Shown: positions 1 through 5,380 of the stretch, piece after piece
Layout: every line of letters begins with the position of its first letter
Numbering within the stretch: the first letter of the stretch is position 1
NCBI GenBank assembly: GCA_030430345.1
Contig: JAUIFT010000210.1
Coordinates: 1 to 5,884, forward strand
Source of the DNA: Calditrichia bacterium
Lineage (GTDB): Bacteria; Calditrichota; Calditrichia; RBG-13-44-9; J042
Direction: 5' to 3'
Length of the DNA: 5,884 nt
Position numbers and translations under genes: made by a program
The notes under the pieces: model-generated
Told to the model about the DNA's origin: nothing
The model's input: the letters and a program-made list of their open reading frames with translations, nothing else
The model's database searches: none

Positions 1-1
1 G

Positions 2-127
2 GAAAGTTTAGCGGCTTATAACCCGAAGCTCCTCCATCAACCCGGCACTCTCGCAGCGCGGGTACGTCGGCGGATTAAGGGAACGCTGGAATCACCGTTC
101 CCCTGGTTTTATATTCGGAAAAGTTAA
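2..127 (+). CDS. C-terminal fragment of an unidentified protein (truncated by the left edge)
   Basis: Reading the plus strand from base 2 gives 41 sense codons before a TAA at 125-127. The other two plus frames stop by positions 21 and 11. The peptide reads as real protein: it contains YNPKLLHQPGTLAARVRRR and ends in ESPFPWFYIRKS, with a basic stretch followed by an aromatic-rich tail, and codon use resembles the other genes here. No family can be named from so short a tail. A 7-bp inverted repeat (GGGAACG at 79-85, CGTTCCC at 96-102) lies inside the last codons and is followed by CTGGTTTT, so a terminator overlapping the gene end is possible. The alternative is that this is non-coding DNA that happens to be open. 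The body of the gene lies outside the window. Confidence 0.55.
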   Translation, partial: ESLAAYNPKLLHQPGTLAARVRRRIKGTLESPFPWFYIRKS

Positions 128-154
128 AGTGATCGGAAGTCTTAGATCGTTTGC

Positions 155-217
155 TGTCATCGCGAGGAGTGCAGCGACGAAACGATCTCCGAATTGCATG
201 CCCTATGAGATTGCTTC
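155..217. repeat. Degenerate GTCATCGCGAGGAG-type palindromic interspersed repeat
   Basis: The left half, TGTCATCGCGAGGAGTGCAG followed by CGACGAAACGATCTCC, closely resembles the widespread intergenic repeat of the form GTCATTGCGAGGAGC...GACGAAGCAATCTC that is scattered through many bacterial genomes. The matching right half starts at 207 with GAGATTGCTTC, which is the inverted complement of GAAACGATCTC (179-189) at 9 of 11 positions. The expected continuation back through GTCGC...CTCCTCGCAATGAC is missing. This copy therefore seems to have lost or diverged in its outer right arm. The family match comes from memory of the motif, not from a search. Confidence 0.55.
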
Positions 218-285
218 TCTAGGCAATCCGGGATCACCCCTTGGCTATATTCATACACATCTTTCTACTAAGCCCAAAATGATTG

Positions 286-467
286 AAATATGTCGCCCCT
301 ACAGGGCTGCTGACATTCAATAAAAAAAATGTCTATCAATATTTTGCCCTTACAGGGCATTCGATTCCTTTAAATTGCGATTTTTCACGACGAGTCCCAT
401 AGGGACGGTATATTTCTAGCTCAAAAGAGACAAAAGACTACAAAAGCCCCGTGGGGGCGACATATTT
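286..467. repeat. Cluster of four short hairpins in mirror-image order (REPIN-like)
   Basis: There are four small palindromes. A centres on CCCTACAGGG (297-306). B is TGCCCT-TAC-AGGGCA (345-359). C is GTCCC-ATA-GGGAC (394-406). D is GCCCC-GTG-GGGGC (446-458). Hairpin A with its left flank (286-308) and the reverse complement of D with its flank (445-467) match at 21 of 23 positions and share AAATATGTCGCCCC. B and the reverse complement of C share AATAT, a three-base gap, then a GCCCT/GTCCC palindrome. The order is thus A forward, B forward, C reverse, D reverse, so the whole 182-base block could fold on itself. This is the architecture of paired REP sequences (REPINs) and of similar dispersed palindromes in FCB-group genomes. 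Nothing here encodes a RAYT transposase. Confidence 0.65.
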
Positions 468-565
468 TTATATTTATAACCTTATACACGGACCGTAGAC
501 CGTAGGAATTCCATTGGTGCTATGACAGCTCAAATAACATTAATTCTATCAAACAACCAAGTAGT

Positions 566-1966
566 CTACTTTTTTTGCCCGGCTTTCGGCTTAGGCTTAT
601 CGGCGGGTTTCTCCTCTGCCGGCGCTTCCTCTTCCGGCAGATTAAGAATTTTAATGCTGGAGGCGATATCATTGAGCGTTCTATGATTGCCGTTGTAGAC
701 CTTGTCTTTCTCACTATCATAACAAAGAAAAGAAAGCCGAATGTGCAGGCATAATTCCGGATCGTAATCATCCCAGGGAATGACCCGGTAACAATAGATA
801 TGCTTAAATTTGAACCCCTTCCGCATAATCTTTATATTCCCCATGTTCATCTCAAAACAACGCATGCCATTGCCGAAATCCACTTCTTTCGCGTCACCAT
901 TATAGCGCACTTTCCATTTCTTGGTTTTTTTATCCTGAACGCAGGGTTGATCAAACTCAAAGATCGTGATCGAGCGTTTCATCATAACAGTCAACTGATC
1001 TTTGTCTTCAAAAAATTTGCCCAGTTTGACGTCAGTATCCGAAACGGAAAACTTCTTGTCTCCCTCGGGAATCTCTTTGCGCAGCGCAGCGTCGATAATA
1101 ATCGACAGGTATTTATGGCGGGCGGAGCCTTCTTTGCGCTCGGTAGTCTGCCGCTTAGTCAAAACCAACGTATTCCACTTTTTATCGATTTTTGCCCTTT
1201 GCAGCAACTGCCCATCATCATCGAGCACTTCGCCACTAAGCAGGGCAATGAAGGTATTGTCGCGATGTTCCGGCTTTAGCATGAAACTGTTTGCCGTCCA
1301 GCTCGGGGGAATACCAATGGAAAAGCCCAATCCTTCATTGTCGATCTGATACGTTTTCTGCCGGCGAACTTTCTCCCACTCTTTCAGGGCCTCAAATGCC
1401 CCGGCAACATCTTCAACATTATCGAACCCGCGCCAGCCAACCGGTTTTCTCCCACCTTCATCATTGTTGCCCAGTTGGACAAAATCTTCCGCGAACCAGA
1501 TATCACCACTGGAATCGCCGCGTTTCTTCAAACTGGCTTTTTTGACATCCCCCGCGCCCCATTGATCGGAGACTTTAAACTTTTTCTGATCCTTTTGATC
1601 CTGTTTGATAATTAAGGCGCGTTGATCGGTCACCGCATAAATGACATTATTTTCCGAGTAGAAATTTTTCGGAAGGTAATGCCGGAAGCCGAGGAAAAAG
1701 ACCCCACCAAACAGAGCCAGCAAGATATTGCGAACGGCATAGTATACCTGGTCGCCATATAATCTGCCGGCCTGATGGGCAACAACAATATCGAATGCGA
1801 TGATATAAATCGCGTATCCGAAAAAAGCCAGGGCGAAAGTGAGCAGCAAGGTTTCGATCGGCTGCAGGGTCTTCACAGTTTTCGAAGTTACCGGCTGACC
1901 ATGCCAGATCAGTTTCTCCCGGGGATTCAATTGTCCTTTAACGACACCTTCAATATCACGAATCAT
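566..1966 (-). CDS. Two-helix membrane protein: bacterial PH-like domain plus C-terminal PsbP/DcrB-like region
   Basis: The protein has 466 residues. The N-terminus (about 11-25, LNPREKLIWHGQP) is the usual opening of bacterial membrane PH-domain proteins. Two hydrophobic helices follow at about 37-60 and 75-95. Next comes a PH-like core with YAVTDQRALII at 110-120 and a GDSSGDIWF turn at 140-148. A helix at about 176-197 ends the domain. Residues 203-432 open with GLGFSIGIPPSW, a start typical of PsbP/DcrB/MOG1-like folds, and I assign that region only tentatively. The tail from about 435 is low-complexity Glu/Ala/Pro/Lys ending in KPKPKAGQKK. With two helices, both ends probably face the cytoplasm. 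No substrate or partner can be named. The ATG at 1964-1966 has no strong Shine-Dalgarno, but it precedes the conserved PH opening closely. The gene stands alone, 179 bases downstream of the peptidase stop. PH-like assignment is fairly sure; the C-terminal one is not. Confidence 0.85.
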   Translation of the reverse strand: MIRDIEGVVKGQLNPREKLIWHGQPVTSKTVKTLQPIETLLLTFALAFFGYAIYIIAFDIVVAHQAGRLYGDQVYYAVRNILLALFGGVFFLGFRHYLPKNFYSENNVIYAVTDQRALIIKQDQKDQKKFKVSDQWGAGDVKKASLKKRGDSSGDIWFAEDFVQLGNNDEGGRKPVGWRGFDNVEDVAGAFEALKEWEKVRRQKTYQIDNEGLGFSIGIPPSWTANSFMLKPEHRDNTFIALLSGEVLDDDGQLLQRAKIDKKWNTLVLTKRQTTERKEGSARHKYLSIIIDAALRKEIPEGDKKFSVSDTDVKLGKFFEDKDQLTVMMKRSITIFEFDQPCVQDKKTKKWKVRYNGDAKEVDFGNGMRCFEMNMGNIKIMRKGFKFKHIYCYRVIPWDDYDPELCLHIRLSFLCYDSEKDKVYNGNHRTLNDIASSIKILNLPEEEAPAEEKPADKPKPKAGQKK

Positions 1967-1985
1967 AAGCGATCATTATCTTTAT

Positions 1986-2000
1986 TGAATATTGTATTCA
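1986..2000. other. AT-rich palindrome upstream of the PH-domain gene
   Basis: TGAATA-TTG-TATTCA is a perfect 6-bp inverted repeat with a 3-base centre, 19 bases upstream of the ATG at 1966. Its size and position would suit a repressor operator or the leader of the transcript. The sequence is AT-rich, though, so chance is a real alternative, and no matching regulator is in the window. Confidence 0.25.
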
Positions 2001-2043
2001 TTAAGTATCGGGGCAAAATACATCAACTAACTTTTAAAGGTCC

Positions 2044-2075
2044 TTTGCCCATTTGTAGATTTGCAAATGGGCAAA
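2044..2075. repeat. Perfect 12-bp inverted repeat between two minus-strand genes
   Basis: The arms TTTGCCCATTTG (2044-2055) and CAAATGGGCAAA (2064-2075) are exact complements around the 8-base loop TAGATTTG. The repeat lies downstream of the peptidase stop and upstream of the PH-domain gene, both on the minus strand. In RNA from that strand the stem is followed by GGACCTTTAAAA with no uridine run, so it is not a standard intrinsic terminator. It could still protect or end the peptidase transcript. On the minus strand it reads TATTTTGCCC, palindrome, GGGCA, then CCTTTAAA. Hairpin B of the 286-467 cluster has the same order of short words on the plus strand, so a shared origin is possible. Confidence 0.5.
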
Positions 2076-2145
2076 ATACAGTTGAATTTCCAGTTTTGAT
2101 CTTGTCGTTAACACTCATTTTATCAACCAATTTTTGCCCTGGCAT

Positions 2146-3582
2146 CTACTTCAAAATAGTCATTTTCCGGGTCTGAACAAAATTACCGCTGGAAATACGG
2201 TAAAAATAAGTGCCGCCCGGCACGGCGTTCCCCAGCGCATCCCGGCCATCCCAGTTCACGCTATGGCGGCCGGCAGTTTGCTGCACTTCTATCAGGGTGC
2301 GGATTTGCTGCCCGAGGGAGTTGTAAATCTTCAGGGAGACATTGCCGGATTTAGCCAGATGATATTCAATCGTTGTTTCCGGGTTAAAGGGGTTGGGATA
2401 ATTTTGCGCCAATTCGTATTGATTCGCTAACGTCGTCGGCTCATCAATCGCGGTGACGCCAACGTTAAACTCGTGACTGTAGGTGACTCCTTCATATACA
2501 ATCTCATACTTCCAAACACCGCTAGCCGCATTGATGGGTAACTCCCAGGACCACCACCACCAGGACGCAACATAATGCGGTTCACTGGAAGCACTGTTCC
2601 AGTTTCGGAAAACCGAGTTATCCGGGCGATAAATCCGGTGATTGCTCTGTTGATTTTCCAGTTGATCACGATAGTAGCTAGCGAAATAGACGACCTCTCC
2701 AGCTACAAAATCATTCTTTTCATTAATGATTTCCTGAGTTGGGCAGGCTGGAAATGTCGGCGGGGCGGAATGGGTCATCAAACGGTTAATCGCAGAGTCG
2801 TAATAGGGACGCTGATCGTTCCACCAGGATTCGCTATTGAGATTATTACAGCTGCCGGAATAAGGTTCAATAAGGTTTCCTTGCCCATCGCGGGTTTCCA
2901 TATGTAAATGGGGTCCGGTAGAACTGCCGGAACTCCCGACGACGCCAAGATATTCTCCAACAGCCACACTATCTCCCACCTGTTTGCTGGTGGTTGAGCC
3001 ATTTTTCATGTGTCCATACCAGGTAACGGAGCCATCACTGTGTTGCACATAAACGGCATTCCAATTCCCACTGTTAAACCCACAACTGCGGTCATTATTG
3101 CCATCAGATTTTAGAACAATCATTCCCGGTGCAGATGCTACAATAATCACTTCATCATGGTCCATCCGGTACCAGGCAAACGGCCAGGTAAACATATCGA
3201 TCCCACGATGATTATAACCGGAAGTGAGGTCGTAAGTACGTTCGCCACAATTATAATCCTGTAATTGATTGGGGAAATTCTCATCGAGGTCGACAAAATT
3301 GGAAATGCCATAATAGTCATAGTCGGTTTGCCCGGGCGCGCCAACCACCGGCCATTCAAACAATATAATATCTTCACTCCATTGCTGCGGCAAGCGCCCT
3401 TCCCGCTGTAACCGGGCGACGTTCTCATCAATTTGTGCCTGAATTTCCATGCGTTTTTCATCGGTCAGGCAGGGAAAATCCTGATTCACTTCATAGGAAC
3501 CAAATCCCATACTTTCCTGCGCAGTCAGTTGCAGGGAGAGCAATATTAGTAATAGAAAGACAGGGAGAGTAAAAAGCTTCAC
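2146..3582 (-). CDS. Secreted M23 family zinc metallopeptidase with type IX sorting domain
   Basis: I start the gene at the GTG at 3580-3582, giving 478 residues. A GGAGG lies five bases upstream, and the signal peptide then begins at once with VKLFTL. An ATG 15 codons further upstream (3627) would place charged residues before the signal and has no such site. Residues 1 to about 22 form the signal peptide, probably cut near LTAQ. The lysostaphin-like M23 domain spans about 105-245. It has HRGID (His125, Asp129), YGH (His191) and GPHLHME (His225, His227), so the zinc ligands and active-site histidine are all present. A beta-sandwich-like module at about 285-375 contains WWWWSW. The end, from NYPNPFNP at 394-401 to the closing RKMTILK, is a FlgD-like/Por sorting domain. 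Known M23 enzymes cut peptide cross-links in peptidoglycan or glycine-rich proteins. This one should be exported by Sec and then released or anchored at the surface by the type IX system; its target is unknown. Confidence 0.93.
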   Translation of the reverse strand: MKLFTLPVFLLLILLSLQLTAQESMGFGSYEVNQDFPCLTDEKRMEIQAQIDENVARLQREGRLPQQWSEDIILFEWPVVGAPGQTDYDYYGISNFVDLDENFPNQLQDYNCGERTYDLTSGYNHRGIDMFTWPFAWYRMDHDEVIIVASAPGMIVLKSDGNNDRSCGFNSGNWNAVYVQHSDGSVTWYGHMKNGSTTSKQVGDSVAVGEYLGVVGSSGSSTGPHLHMETRDGQGNLIEPYSGSCNNLNSESWWNDQRPYYDSAINRLMTHSAPPTFPACPTQEIINEKNDFVAGEVVYFASYYRDQLENQQSNHRIYRPDNSVFRNWNSASSEPHYVASWWWWSWELPINAASGVWKYEIVYEGVTYSHEFNVGVTAIDEPTTLANQYELAQNYPNPFNPETTIEYHLAKSGNVSLKIYNSLGQQIRTLIEVQQTAGRHSVNWDGRDALGNAVPGGTYFYRISSGNFVQTRKMTILK

Positions 3583-3781
3583 GAAAACCTCCGGTATAAT
3601 AGATTCATCGGGACTAATAATTATCAAAGTTTATTGAGCTGTAAGTTAACGATTGAACAACATAATCTAAGCTGCGGATCAATAAATGAAAAGCAATAAA
3701 TCCTGGTATTTCTCTAGAATTTCTTTCCGGCCAGGTATTATATTCATCCAAGCAAAAATATGAGAAAACAGAGGAATGGGA
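3583..3781. promoter_or_regulatory. Divergent intergenic region between peptidase and aldo/keto reductase
   Basis: The two genes face away from each other here, so both promoters should lie in these 199 bases. For the peptidase, a weak sigma70-like candidate on the minus strand is TTAACT (3644-3649) and GATAAT (3620-3625) with an 18-base spacer. FCB bacteria often use a different consensus, so this is only a suggestion. For the reductase, the AT-rich stretch at 3736-3770 just before the ribosome site shows no clear promoter boxes. I see no riboswitch or strong operator palindrome. Confidence 0.35.
3587..3592 (-). promoter_or_regulatory. Shine-Dalgarno site that fixes the GTG start of the peptidase
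   Basis: On the minus strand this reads GGAGGT. The GGAGG core is five bases upstream of the GTG at 3582, an ideal distance. It lies inside the longer frame that starts at 3627, and so argues against that upstream ATG. Confidence 0.75.
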
Positions 3782-4759
3782 ATGAACAAGCGACAACTTG
3801 GCAAGAACGGACCGGAAATTACTGAAATCGGCCTCGGTGCCTGGGCCATCGGAGGCGCCTGGGCCTGGGGATGGGGAGAGCAGGAAGATACTGCTTCCTT
3901 GGATACTATCGCCGCCGCGCTGGATGCCGGCATCAACTGGATCGATACCGCCGCTGTATATGGCCTGGGGCATAGCGAAGCATTGGTTGGGAAAGCAGTC
4001 AAAGGCCGGCGGCATAACGTCATCGTCGCCACAAAGTGCGGCCTCCGCTGGGATGAGCGGCGACGCATTATCAACAATCTTCATCCGGCAAGTATCCGGA
4101 AGGAATGCGAGGACAGCCTGCGCCGCCTGCAAACCGATTATATCGACCTCTATCAAATTCACTGGCCGCACAAAAACATTCCCGTAGAAGAAAGCTGGGG
4201 ACAGATGACCCGCCTGCTGGAAGAGGGAAAGGTGCGGTATATCGGGGTCAGTAATTTTAACATTGATCTGTTAGAGCGCTGCCAGGCCATCCGGCATATC
4301 GATTCATTGCAGCCGCCCTACAGTTTGGTGGAACGGCAGTTGGAAACAGAATTACTACCCTGGTGCCGGGAGAATGAAACCGGGGTCATCGTCTACAGCC
4401 CCCTGCAAAGCGGTTTGCTCACCGGTAAATTTTCCCGGGATTTTCTCGAAAATCTGCCGGAAGATGACTGGCGGAAGAAAAATGGCAATGCGACTTTCCG
4501 GGAACCCTTGTTCAGTGCAGTGCTGGATTTCGTTGACGGCCTCCGTCCCATCGCCGCCGGCTACAGGAAAACGGTCGCTCAGTTGGCAATCGCCTGGACG
4601 CTAATGCAAGCGGACGTTAGCTCGGCCATCGTCGGTGCTCGCAACAGCGGGCAGGTCGCGCAGAATGCCGGCGGGGCAGACTGGCAGATTAGCAGCAAGG
4701 ATATGGACAAGATTGAGCAGCTCTATCAGGAGACGGTGATTGCTGCCGGGAAGAAGTAA
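3782..4759 (+). CDS. Aldo/keto reductase, YhdN/GSP69-like (AKR11-type)
   Basis: This is an NADPH-dependent oxidoreductase of the (beta/alpha)8 barrel family, 325 residues from the chosen start, the normal length. The catalytic tetrad is complete: Asp55 and Tyr60 in WIDTAAVYG, Lys85 in ATKCG, His127 in YQIHWP. The C-terminal cofactor site appears as IVGARNSGQVAQNAG (283-297). LGAWAIGG near the N-terminus and RLQTDYIDLYQIHWP closely recall Bacillus YhdN, a general stress protein. That comparison is from memory, and the physiological carbonyl substrate cannot be told. Two starts are possible, ATG at 3776 and ATG at 3782. The AGAGGA at 3770-3775 touches the first but is six bases from the second, so I prefer 3782. 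The gene is monocistronic. It is divergent from the peptidase and converges with the cupin gene 57 bases downstream. Confidence 0.95.
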   Translation: MNKRQLGKNGPEITEIGLGAWAIGGAWAWGWGEQEDTASLDTIAAALDAGINWIDTAAVYGLGHSEALVGKAVKGRRHNVIVATKCGLRWDERRRIINNLHPASIRKECEDSLRRLQTDYIDLYQIHWPHKNIPVEESWGQMTRLLEEGKVRYIGVSNFNIDLLERCQAIRHIDSLQPPYSLVERQLETELLPWCRENETGVIVYSPLQSGLLTGKFSRDFLENLPEDDWRKKNGNATFREPLFSAVLDFVDGLRPIAAGYRKTVAQLAIAWTLMQADVSSAIVGARNSGQVAQNAGGADWQISSKDMDKIEQLYQETVIAAGKK

Positions 4760-4767
4760 TTAATAAG

Positions 4768-4800
4768 AGTGGCAGCGGACAGGGAAAAATCACTGCTACT
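4768..4800. terminator. Imperfect hairpin between convergent genes, weak terminator candidate
   Basis: AGTGGCAGCG (4768-4777) can pair with CACTGCTACT (4791-4800) with one G-T pair and one mismatch around a 13-base loop. It sits in the 57-base gap between the reductase and the cupin gene, where a two-way terminator would be expected. Neither strand has a proper uridine run after the stem. The A/T run lies in the loop instead, so the call is weak. Confidence 0.25.
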
Positions 4801-4816
4801 GTCTACTATTGCTACT

Positions 4817-5263
4817 TTATTCTTCAACTAGCACCCGGTCCGGCTGACCGGCCTGGTGTACCCGAAATACCAGCGCTTTGAACCCGCTATCTCCAGTCTT
4901 GGCAGTATGGATTTGTTTTAGGGGAATTTTGAACACCTCTCCTTTTTTGAGAACAACATCCGGCTTGTCTTTTTGCCAGGCGGTGCCCTCTCCCTCTAAT
5001 ATATACACGAATTCCTCACCGGGATGCCAATGTTTCGGAAGCGTAAAATTCCCCGGCACTTCGATATAACTAACAATCACTTCCGTGCCCTCAACAAGTT
5101 CCAATTCTGCTCTTAGCAGATTCTCCAGCTTCAACTCTTCAATTGTCTCCGGCGCTTTTTCTGCCTGAGCTTCCGGCTGGGCATTGGCGGACTCACCGGA
5201 ACAGCTAAGACTTGCGAATGCAAAAGCAGCAATCAACAAAACGATAAAAATATGCAATTTCAT
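4817..5263 (-). CDS. Small exported cupin-domain protein, probable lipoprotein
   Basis: This protein has 148 residues. Residues 1-20 form a hydrophobic export signal ending in FASLSC, with Cys21 as likely lipidation site. The lipobox is loose, having Ser rather than Leu at -3. A low-complexity Ala/Glu/Pro linker follows (22-40). The single cupin barrel spans about 50-140. Motif 1 fits the G(X)5HXH(X)3E(X)6G pattern well, with His78, His80, Glu84 and Gly91. Motif 2 keeps the proline and His119 (GEVFKIPLKQIHT) but lacks the usual glycine and asparagine. Four metal ligands (His78, His80, Glu84, His119) are therefore available. Single-domain cupins can bind metal as dioxygenases, isomerases or sensors; no reaction can be assigned. 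The ATG at 5263 follows an ideal AAGGAG at 5270-5275, six bases away. The gene lies downstream of the partial gene at 5381-5884 on the same strand, with a 117-base gap. Confidence 0.9.
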   Translation of the reverse strand: MKLHIFIVLLIAAFAFASLSCSGESANAQPEAQAEKAPETIEELKLENLLRAELELVEGTEVIVSYIEVPGNFTLPKHWHPGEEFVYILEGEGTAWQKDKPDVVLKKGEVFKIPLKQIHTAKTGDSGFKALVFRVHQAGQPDRVLVEE

Positions 5264-5329
5264 TTATATCTCCTTTGGTGGTGGATGTACAAAAAGTAGC
5301 TGCAAAGAAAGGTTGGGCATTTTTTTCAC

Positions 5330-5364
5330 ACTATCAGCGATACTTCAGCCATACCGCTGATAGT
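5330..5364. repeat. Perfect 10-bp inverted repeat upstream of the cupin gene
   Basis: ACTATCAGCG (5330-5339) and CGCTGATAGT (5355-5364) are exact complements around a 15-base loop. On the minus strand the hairpin comes 16 bases after the stop of the right-edge gene, where a terminator would sit. The bases after the stem are GTGAAAAAAA, not uridines, so it is not a classic intrinsic terminator for that strand. On the plus strand the stem follows a run of seven T and is followed by AAAATTT. It may be a terminator of a less standard type, a processing or stability hairpin, or an operator 67 bases upstream of the cupin ATG. Confidence 0.45.
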
Positions 5365-5380
5365 AAAATTTACGACGGAA

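Larger units (their letters stand above)
128..565. other. Gene-free stretch carrying interspersed repeats
   Basis: No believable gene lies between the plus-strand stop at 127 and the minus-strand stop at 566. An open frame at 129-323 crosses two repeat elements and has no ribosome binding site. The stretch holds the two repeat elements listed separately (about 155-217 and 286-467). It also has a tandem 7-mer, GACCGTA, at 491-497 and 498-504. I see nothing recognisable in 218-285 or 505-565, and no clear intrinsic terminator for the minus-strand gene that ends at 566. Confidence 0.7.

Noticed and set aside
129..323. Plus-strand open frame of 64 codons
   Set aside because: It runs through the decayed palindromic repeat and hairpin A, has no ribosome binding site, and its peptide resembles repeat translation, not protein.
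286..467. CRISPR array
   Set aside because: The four units are short palindromes of differing sequence in both orientations with uneven spacing. There are no identical direct repeats with unique spacers, and no cas genes.
491..504. Tandem GACCGTA GACCGTA as a microsatellite or regulator site
   Set aside because: Only two copies of a 7-mer are present with no further context, so it is too little to interpret.
800..1545. Three overlapping plus-strand open frames opposite the PH-domain gene
   Set aside because: They are antisense to a gene with recognisable domains, and their peptides show no family features.
3776..3781. ATG at 3776 as start of the aldo/keto reductase
   Set aside because: The AGAGGA site ends directly against this ATG, leaving no spacer, whereas the ATG at 3782 is at a normal distance. 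The difference is two residues only.
3614..4171. Minus-strand frame of 185 codons opposite the start of the aldo/keto reductase
   Set aside because: The reductase carries the full catalytic tetrad and a good ribosome site, and the opposite frame gives a Pro/Ser/Ala-rich peptide with no domain.
5330..5364. Standard rho-independent terminator
   Set aside because: The stem is good but neither strand has uridines directly after it in the needed direction.
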